A stretch of DNA of 64,000 bases from Brachionus manjavacas (Eukaryota; Rotifera; Eurotatoria; Ploima; Brachionidae): positions 7,006,001 to 7,070,000 of the forward strand of contig JAHQIY010000002.1 of NCBI GenBank assembly GCA_019054805.1, written 5' to 3'. The notes under the pieces are model-generated. The model had not been told where the DNA came from. It made no database searches and saw nothing but the letters and a program-made list of their open reading frames with translations. The first letter of the stretch is position 1; every line of letters starts with the position of its first letter. The translations under genes were made by a program, and so were the position numbers. Shown one piece after another: positions 56,916 through 64,000 of the stretch.

Positions 56916-57786
56916 ATTTAAAAAAAAAAAAAATAAAAAGATTAGTTCTTTTATGCTCATGAGCCAGTTCGAGTACCCCTTTAGAACCTTCGTCTTTATC
57001 ATGGGAAGAACCCTAACCCTTCCGGTCCTTCTGGTGTATTATTCAGTCAAATAAATATCCTGTTACTCAATCTTAATCTTGCATTATAAAAAAATTCAAA
57101 TTTCACAAATTATTTAATAATTGCTTATCATTTCATTACTAACAATTAATAGTTAAAATGTCCCCTGACAAAAACAACAATACAAAAAGCAAAGAATAAA
57201 ACACTCTTATTTTGAGACTATCTAATCAATATATTTAATTTGTTGAATTTCTTGTGTTTGAAATTTTTTAGGCATAGGATTAATTATAATAGATAAAAAG
57301 ATGAAATTTATTAGATATTATATTAAAAGATAAAAAGGATGAAATCAACTAGATATTTTTATTAACTAATAGATAAAAAGACAAAACACTATATAAAAAT
57401 ATTTTTTATTAGATAAAAAATTATTTGATAGACAAGAAAATAAAAATAATATATAAAGAAATGAGTACTTATATTTTTCTTCTTTTATTGCGCGACTCAT
57501 GAACATGATCAGCATCATTTTGATTATTGTTTAAAGCAGCTCTTTTTTTTTGATTGAGTGGCTTGAAAATCGTTGATACTTTTTTTCCTCCGTGTCCTTC
57601 GAACTAGTCGTATTCGTAGAGTCTGTGTCGGGATACATCATTTTTTATCTAGTAAACAATTTTTTTATATAGTATACATTAATATTTTGTGCACTTTTTA
57701 ATGTTCACTTAGCTTTTGATTTTTCAACTTTTTTAACAAGTTTATTTAATTTTATTTAATTCAATTTATTTTTATACACAAATTTA
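56916..57786. other. Intergenic region with AGATAAAAAG repeats
   Basis: 57260-57440 contains diverged repeats of a unit like TTAGATAAAAAGAT. A minus-strand pseudogene scrap is listed separately (57469-57641). 56950-57050 is less AT-rich, with no frame that can be assigned. Confidence 0.4.
57469..57641 (-). pseudogene. Frameshifted small reading frame, unrecognised
   Basis: Starts with tandem ATGs (MMYPDTDSTNTTSSKDTEEK). After an A7 run the frame must change to continue as PLNQKKRAALNNNQNDADHV and end SRNKRRKI, stop. It is polar and ends in a basic cluster like a nuclear-localisation signal. It may be the N-terminus of a transposase, but this is not established. Confidence 0.3.
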
Positions 57787-58230
57787 AAGGTGAGTGCATC
57801 AAGAATCTTCACGGTACTTAGATTTAAGAATTTGAAAAAAAAACAACATCATTTTGTTGTCGAGGCGAAAGGTAGCTCAAGGAATTGCATTTTTTTTTGA
57901 AAAATGGAGATAAAGCTACCCAAAATGGTGTGATATTCATGGAAATATTTTATACTATTCAGTTAATACGAGAAAAAACAGGTTTAGGGGTTGTCTGACT
58001 TATGCTTTTATGCTTGTTCACAAAATCTTTTCTGGATTATATGTTTATGGTATCAAATTGCAATAAATTCCCCTATGTCTCTTTATATCAGCTTTCTGTT
58101 ACTCTCCAAAATTTCCCAAAAACAAGACTGTTATTTTGGGAAATTCAGCCAGTTTGGGGAATGATAATGCTGTGGTCTATTTTTGCAAATTCTTAAACAT
58201 GAGAACTGTGAAGGTTCATGATCTCACCTT
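57787..58230. mobile_element. 444-bp TA-flanked MITE (Tc1/mariner-like ends)
   Basis: The left end AAGGTGAGTGCATCAAGAAT and the right end (reverse complement AAGGTGAGATCATGAACCTT) are inverted repeats of about 28 bp with some mismatches. Both ends are flanked by TA (57785-57786 and 58231-58232), the target duplication of Tc1/mariner-type elements. The interior has a 64-codon frame (58002-58196) with no recognisable transposase motif, so it is considered non-coding. Confidence 0.65.
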
Positions 58231-58390
58231 TACTTAATATAATTAATTTCTCCAATATTCTAAAAGTGAAGAAAATATTTTTTTTCAAATAGATTGATTT
58301 TGAAATTAAACAAAATATTAAATTTAAATAAAGTGATTTTTTATTCAGTTAATACATTAAAAAAAAGATAAATAATAAAGTTATTAATTT

Positions 58391-58558
58391 AATCAAATTT
58401 TTAAAAGAACACGATTCAATTGTGAATCAATTACATTAAACACTTATTTTGTTGATTTTGAAGTTTTAAGTAACTAAATTTTACATGTTTCGAGTTAATC
58501 TTAAAACAAATTGAAAGCTGACTATTTAAGAGACAAAAAATTAGTTTATCATCATAAA
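58391..58558 (+). promoter_or_regulatory. Duplicated promoter block of the Ly6-EGF family
   Basis: Closely similar to 49561-49768, including ACACGATTCAATTGTGAATC and ACTATTTAAG at 58521-58530, 29 bp before the start codon of the broken third copy. The spacing differs from the intact gene because about 40 bp are missing near the 3' end. Confidence 0.5.
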
Positions 58559-59453
58559 ATGAAGTCTTTGGTTTTTATTTCAATTATTTTGTCTGCCAAA
58601 AGTTGCTTCGGTTTGGTTTGTTATTCATGTAATTCGGGCCAAAATCCAAAATGTGGAGATAACATGGTAGATTTAAGCAACATTGGCGTTTCTCAGTGTT
58701 ATGAACCTAACGAATTTTGTGTCACATTTTACAACAGATTCGACAATAACAGTAATTTAATTGATCCTTTTTTTGACTAAATAAAATAAATCAATTTGAT
58801 AGACATTTACCGAGGTTGTTCAGGAAATTTTTACGTTCCTGAGGAACTAGGAACAGTCAACAACACATGTGTTTTGGATTCTTTTACAAAAAGCCTTTTT
58901 TGCAGCTGTAATGATAAAGACTTGTGCAATCAAGGCAAAATCGGGTCTCTCGAAATAGCTAGTAAAATAATTTAAATTAAAACAAAATTTTTAGATAAAA
59001 AATAATTTATTAAACAGAAAAAGACGCAGGTGTTATATCCCGTGAAGTTGTTGATCCTTTTGTTGTATTCTCTGAAAAAAATTTTGACTACTGCCAAGTA
59101 TACATAGCAAATGAATTGAAATGTGTTAATGGTAAACCAGTGTCGAATGCCGACAAACAAACATGCACTTGCGAATGTGAACAAGGTTTTAGTGGTGAGT
59201 TGTGTGACACAGAAACATTTCAATGTCCTGGAGTTGGTACCTTCCCTGATCCGAAATTTTGCTGCTTACATGTTCTCCGGGAGCAACTCGTTTTGACAAA
59301 ATGACAAATTCATGTCCATTTAAAATTCTTGGAACAACTGAACTATTGTTTCAAAAATTATTGTTTCAATATAATCCAAATACCAAGACTGGTACTTGCA
59401 CATTCCCATCAGTTTTTACTAACTATGCAGGCCAAAAATGCTCTGTAAACTAA
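58559..59453 (+). pseudogene. Broken third Ly6-EGF-CBM14 paralogue
   Basis: Exon 1 (58559-58751), intron 1, exon 2 (58803-58961) and intron 2 are near-identical to the long gene at 49769, so this is a DNA-level segmental copy, not a retrocopy. Exon 3 starts at 59018 and carries only a remnant of the junction (REVVDPF), then jumps to the last EGF (CVNGKPVSNADKQ) and the CBM14-like module, so about ten EGF repeats are absent. Inside the chitin-binding module, after FPDPKFC, a 7-base deletion at about 59260-59270 shifts the frame to a stop at 59304. The remaining codons to 59453 are in another frame. A truncated secreted Ly6-EGF product is still conceivable. Confidence 0.82.
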
Positions 59454-61159
59454 ATTAACTTGATGATTAAACAGAAATTTAAATAGAAATAAATTATTTG
59501 ACTTTAATTTGATTTTTTTTGTTGAATTTCAGTAAATCCTTTCAAATAATAGCAATACTTAATTGGAAAAAAACAATATAAAAAAAACTTAAAGCTAATT
59601 TTCAAATTTAAGTGCTGCGCGAAAAATTAATTTTTTAATACTTGATCGAAAGAGGGAATTTGGGTCCGGAAAAATGCTGATGAAACATCGATTTAGTTTT
59701 AGCAGAATTTGCTTTCAAAAATTAAAACTTTTTTAAAGACATATTAATCAATGCTTTTTCATTCAATAGCGTTAATTTGTAAGACCCTCTTTGGGGAAAA
59801 TTTTATAAAAGGCTAAATTCTTGAAAACAAAAAAAAATTAATTTACTTTTAAAATTATTAATAAAACATATTAAATGATAAATCGTTTTTTTCCTAATTA
59901 AAATTTTTTTTGAATATTTAGTTTTTAAAATTTATAATGAATCGTAATGCTTTTTAGATAGGAATTTTTTCTATTAATTAGGAAAAAAATAAAAAAAACA
60001 CTTTTTTTTGTTGAAAAATCTAAAAGAATAAATATGAGTTTTTTCTCTATTCAAGTCTTACTTTAGTATATTCCAGTTTAAGATGATGATTTTTTCCTCC
60101 TGTAATCACAAGTTCAAACTTTGTTCCAACTTTTTTTTTTACCAACCAGCTTCCTTAATTTTCTTTTTATCAACTGAATCATTATTTTTTACTTTTTTTT
60201 TTAAGAATTGATACATCTCATCCTGAGTTATATAAAGTTATTAAATACTTGTAACAGCTATTTAAGTCCTGCTCAAAATTTTTTCCCAGTTCACATTTAT
60301 TAGGACGTTGTTCAGTTTGGCATAAGGACTTCGATTTAAGTTATACCTACAACTTGTAGAAATTGCTGTAGTGTTTCTACAAGTTGTAGGTAAATTGGGC
60401 TTGTTCTCGCACTTCCAAAGAAGTAGAATCATTTACATAGTGTATTAGATTTGGTGAGATAATGTAATCGAGAGAATAGGATTCTTCGGATTAGCGAAAA
60501 TTTAGTCGCTGGTGAAGATTTTTATTGTATTTAAATAATTTCAAAAAAGGATTTAAGTTAAAGTAAATCAAACTACGATTTTTTTTTTTTAATTTTATAA
60601 TTAAACTCATCCTGCATATTAAATGAAAAAAATATTTTCTTAATTATATTCATTTTTGATAAAAAAAAATAAAGTTTTTTTTAATTATTTTTTTATTTTC
60701 AAATTTAATGGATCCTAAATAACAAATTTTAAATTTAAAGTCTGATTTTGAATTTTAATCATCTTTGGTCAAAACTAGTAAATAATTTCTTAAAACAGAG
60801 TTTAGGCAGTTTTGGTGGCTGTGAAATTCATGATCTGAATATATGACACCTTTTGTTTTCTCTTTTAAATTTTTTAATACGTAATTTAATTTTAATTTAA
60901 TGCTTTACGCAGTTAAATTTTATTAAAATGTAAATGCGTAATTAATTTTAAAAAATTCAAAAGAGAGATATGAAAAAGCTTGAATGCCAATCATAGAGGG
61001 AGTCAAAAGAATTTTTTTATTTTGATAAAGACTGTCACACATTCCAAAAAATGGAATCATTTTATGTTTTAAAGCAATTTGGGTTCAACTAATAAGATTT
61101 CAAAAAATAAATATTTTGACCAATTTCGTTTTGTCGAAAAAAAATGGCTAGAAATTGCT
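59454..61159. other. 1.7-kb AT-rich intergenic region
   Basis: No gene. It contains one perfect hairpin (60344-60392, separate entry). Confidence 0.45.
60344..60392. repeat. Perfect 19-bp inverted repeat (hairpin)
   Basis: TACCTACAACTTGTAGAAA (60344-60362) is exactly mirrored at 60374-60392 across an 11-base loop. The stem itself contains CTACAACTTGTAG, a near-palindrome. Too short for a standard microRNA precursor. It could be a protein-binding site or a small foldback relic. Confidence 0.7.
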
Positions 61160-61870
61160 TTTTTTCCTTATTCACTCCTTTTGGAGCATAGGGTCATTTC
61201 TTTACGTCGCTCTTGAGGTTTCCATTGAAAAGCTCTTTTAGTATCCGTGTTTCTTTGATTCTAAGTACATGTCCATGCTATCGTTTTGGCCCCATTGATT
61301 TCGAGTCCGGTTGGTTTAGCTTTGTTCGCCAACTATTACGTCTTTGAATGCATATGTGCTTCTGTATTAGATATTAGCACCAGATTGTCCCCAAAGTCTA
61401 AGTCTTCAAGCTTTGCTGTTAATCCCCATTGTAAACCCCTCGCACTGGCAGTTGTTTTCTTCATGACATAGTCAATCAGTATTATGAATTGGGTCGGAGA
61501 GAGAACGCACCCTTGTCTGACTCCCGTGCACACTTTGAAGCTCTCAGATCGTCCTTTTTCCAGAATCATGCTACACTCGAATTTCTCATAGAAGAGTTTT
61601 ATCAAGTTAACTATATTCTGGGACAGGCTATAAGATCTTAACATGGCCCACAAGATTCCTCTGTGTATGCTTTCAAAGGGTTTCTTAAAGTCAAAGAAAT
61701 TCAGATTCAGGAGACTATTCCATTCCAGACTTTGATGATGACTTGACTGTGACTTTTGACCAACTCTGAAATTTTGTTTTTCAATTTTCGAATTTTCGCT
61801 TTGATTTCCCCTCTTTCAGCTATCAGAGTCCATGTCTCGTCGAATATTTTTGCTTTACAAATCTGAAATC
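61160..61870 (-). mobile_element. Minus-strand LINE with internal deletion
   Basis: Right to left: linker helix (IFDETWTLIAERGEIKAKIR, near 61850-61800), a deletion, then RT sequence HRGILWAMLRSYSLSQNIVN and CTGVRQGCVLSPTQFIILID (61653-61336). The YADD-equivalent is eroded to LDFGDNLVLIS. Another deletion precedes the 3' end at about 61270-61160, which matches the C-terminus and 3' end of the copy at 25396-25792 (CCCTATGCTCC and GAGTGAATAAGG). Inactive. Confidence 0.75.
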
Positions 61871-63729
61871 AAATGCAATCATTAACATCACTTTTCTGAT
61901 TCATTTACATCACTCATCAGCAAGAAACCTTTAAAAGAAATAGTGGATATTCAACATCTAAAACACAAATCTTTTTGAAAAATGATTAAAAAAATAAGGT
62001 GTTGAGATAAATAGTTAATGATAAAAGTAAAGTCTATTTTTTGTTTTTTTTTGTATTTTATTAAAGAATTCTTTACAAGGTATAAAATGCATGAATTTAA
62101 ATTTATTCAAAAGGTACACACAAGTATCTAATTTCTATTTATTAAGCTTATATTCTAGAAAAAATTTGAGCTCTAATTTTTTATGATAAAATCAAAACAA
62201 ATTCAAATATAATGTTGTTCAAAAAGCAAATTTGAGCTTGAAAAAAATTCAATTAAAAAACAGGGTTGATTTTAAATGTGTTTGAAGAAAAATTAAAAAA
62301 AATAAACTTAAAAAAACTTGTCGATCGGTTCTTGTCAAAGCCGAATAATTTATTTAGATTTTCAAGCAAGCATTTTAAAATATTTTTCTTTTTTATTTTA
62401 ATTTTAGAATCTTTTTGAAAATTTAATTTTCAAAGAAGTGTAACCGTCTCTAGGCATTTATAATCATTACTTGAATGATCTTAAACAGATGAGACATTTG
62501 CCTTTCATACATCAACACAAATTTTTCAAAACTTTGTTGAAACTACCCTATTTTAGACCATTGGTTTTTAAGGCTTTAAATTTTATGCATTTCTAATTTT
62601 CTCAATTACTTTTTGATGTTTTGCCCGAAATGCAAACTCGCTTAGTTTTAACTCATTAACACATTAATGTAATTTATTTGCATTGACGGCAAAGCATTTT
62701 TTATTGATCGTATGCTGCAATCAACCTTAGATCTTAAATCATGTACTTTTTTCAATAGAAATTTTAAATTATAATGAAAAGAAATTCTCAGATTTTATGG
62801 CTATCATTTTTTCCTAAATAAAAAAATATAAAAGCAATTAGCCAAAATATTTCTAGATATTTAAAATAAATTCAAAAAGGCTTCGAATTTTCAGCTTTTT
62901 TTTTCTCTCTGGCTTTATAGTGTCTCTTCAATTATTTAGATAACCCTAAACCCCTTATTTTGCATTACACAAAATCCAAAGTGTTAAATGTCTTAAATTA
63001 ATTTTATAAACTGGGGATAAAGTTAAATATTTTAATTTATGTTTTGTATACTTTTTTTAATAGAAATGTTTCGAAAGCTGGAATAGAATTTTTTGCAGAT
63101 GAATAAATTCGAGGATAAGTTTATTCGTTTTACTTTTGGATTAAGTGATTTAAATTTAATTTTTGAGATTTTAAGCTTTTTGACTAATTTAAACTTAAAT
63201 CGATTTTTTGAAAGTTTTCAAATAAGTATTTGTTTTTGGTCTACATAAATTATCAGACACGAATATTTGCTTTAATTTTTAAATTCTTGTAAAAAGTAAA
63301 AATTTAAGATTATGAGAATTTGTTTTGCCGAGACAATTTCAATTTTAAAAGTTTTGGTTTTTGAGCTGTTTTTCAATAACAAGTCAATGAAACTCTTTGA
63401 ATATTTGCAGAAGATTTTTCAGGCCAGTGACGCCTGTTACACTTAAAACTCTTTTGTTTAGATGAATAAAAGAATATTTAAAAAAAATTGATTATCTTCC
63501 TCAGTGCGTTGTATTATTAATATTTCTAAAATTAATTTTTTTTATTTAAGTCTTTTTTCTCCTTTGATTTTTTTCCTTTACTTGTTTGAAATAAAATCAG
63601 GCATATAATTGTTCAATTCAAGAAGGAAATTAATAAAAAAAATGTAAGTAAAAATTAAATTTTGAGTAAAATAAAATAAAATACTAAGAACAAAAAATTA
63701 AAATATGGACAAAATTTGTTAGGCTTTTA
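61871..63729. other. 1.9-kb AT-rich region
   Basis: No gene, RNA or repeat recognised. Confidence 0.45.
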
Positions 63730-63936
63730 TTAATAAATCTTAGCTAAAGTGGGTCTTCCACATTTTCTGGCGATAGGAATCGACTTGGCTGTTGTAGGTG
63801 GTTTAACTTCTTTTCAACGAATTGCTAAACCAACTACATACTTGCATAAGTATTCCTTCAAATAAACTGGGCAACTAGATTTAGCTTTGCTCCAAGCATC
63901 AGCATTCTCTCTATTAACTGCATATGGTGCATTGCA
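63730..63936 (-). pseudogene. MULE-type SWIM zinc-finger remnant
   Basis: The minus-strand frame reads NADAWSKAKSSCPVYLKEYL then CKYVVGLAIR, stop, KEVKPPTTAKSIPIARKCGR. 'CP.YLK.Y.CKH.VG.AIR...PP.A...PIG.K..RGRP' is the pattern I recall for the C-terminal SWIM finger region of MULE-related proteins. Here the usual His is Tyr and there is an internal stop, so it is a fossil. It is only the tail, and the upstream part would lie towards or beyond the right window edge. Confidence 0.5.
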
Positions 63937-64000
63937 TTAAACAAATGGTAAATTGATTAATTATTTTTAACGATATTTTAAAAATAGAATCGGCTTTTAA

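Noticed and set aside
56950-57050. Mixed-composition stretch, possible gene fragment
   Set aside because: Minus-strand codons look partly protein-like but are broken by stops. No family could be named.
58002-58196. 64-codon frame inside the TA-flanked MITE
   Set aside because: No transposase motif. Probably chance.

Overview
This window is nuclear DNA of a small animal. It is strongly AT-rich and has intron-containing genes with GT-AG junctions. Most introns are only 42-160 bp, with a few near 1-1.7 kb. It carries many decayed non-LTR retrotransposons and short DNA transposons. The recognisable genes (a Golgi alpha-1,3-fucosyltransferase-like enzyme, a GH19 chitinase, snurportin-1, an IA-2/PTPRN-like pseudophosphatase and EGF/chitin-binding secreted proteins) fit a compact-genome invertebrate. 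A monogonont rotifer such as Brachionus is my best guess, from general resemblance only. No organelle, bacterial or viral gene set is visible.

Layout. 1-9.1 kb is a transposon graveyard: a plus-strand LINE inserted in a minus-strand LINE, a MULE transposase remnant, two further LINEs and a palindromic MITE. 9.4-11.9 kb (-) is a fucosyltransferase gene with one apparent frameshift. 12.3-12.85 kb (-) is a small protein with a possible RA-like domain. 15.6-16.5 kb (+) is a two-exon GH19 chitinase. 19.7-20.1 kb is a foldback repeat. 21.1-22.3 kb (+) is an intronless type I membrane protein. 24.4-25.3 kb is a nearly perfect inverted-repeat transposon with 8-bp target duplications, packed with GATA-type sites and holding one zinc-finger-like reading frame. 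A truncated LINE at 25.4-25.8 kb sits inside another palindrome. 30.0-31.6 kb (-) is an intronless membrane protein with YWTD-like repeats and a Thr-rich stalk. 31.6-42.0 kb is a gene desert. 42.0-45.0 kb (+) is snurportin-1 in seven exons, followed at 45.3-47.7 kb (+) by an IA-2-like receptor pseudophosphatase in seven exons. 48.6-51.9 kb holds two divergent genes for secreted proteins built from a Ly6-like domain, EGF repeats and a chitin-binding type-2 domain. 52.2-56.9 kb is another nested LINE insertion. 57.8-58.2 kb is a TA-flanked MITE. 58.6-59.5 kb is a broken third copy of the Ly6/EGF/chitin-binding gene. 61.2-61.9 kb (-) is a LINE and the right edge carries a MULE SWIM-finger remnant.

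The genes do not form one pathway. The only clear local relationship is the Ly6-EGF-CBM14 family, which arose by tandem and segmental duplication with its promoter. The most unusual features are the GATAAC-array transposon, the 55-60 bp direct repeats flanking two independent LINE insertions (apparent long target-site duplications), and the EGF-cassette expansion and loss in the chitin-binding family. All exon models were built by hand from reading frames and splice consensus and have not been tested against transcripts.
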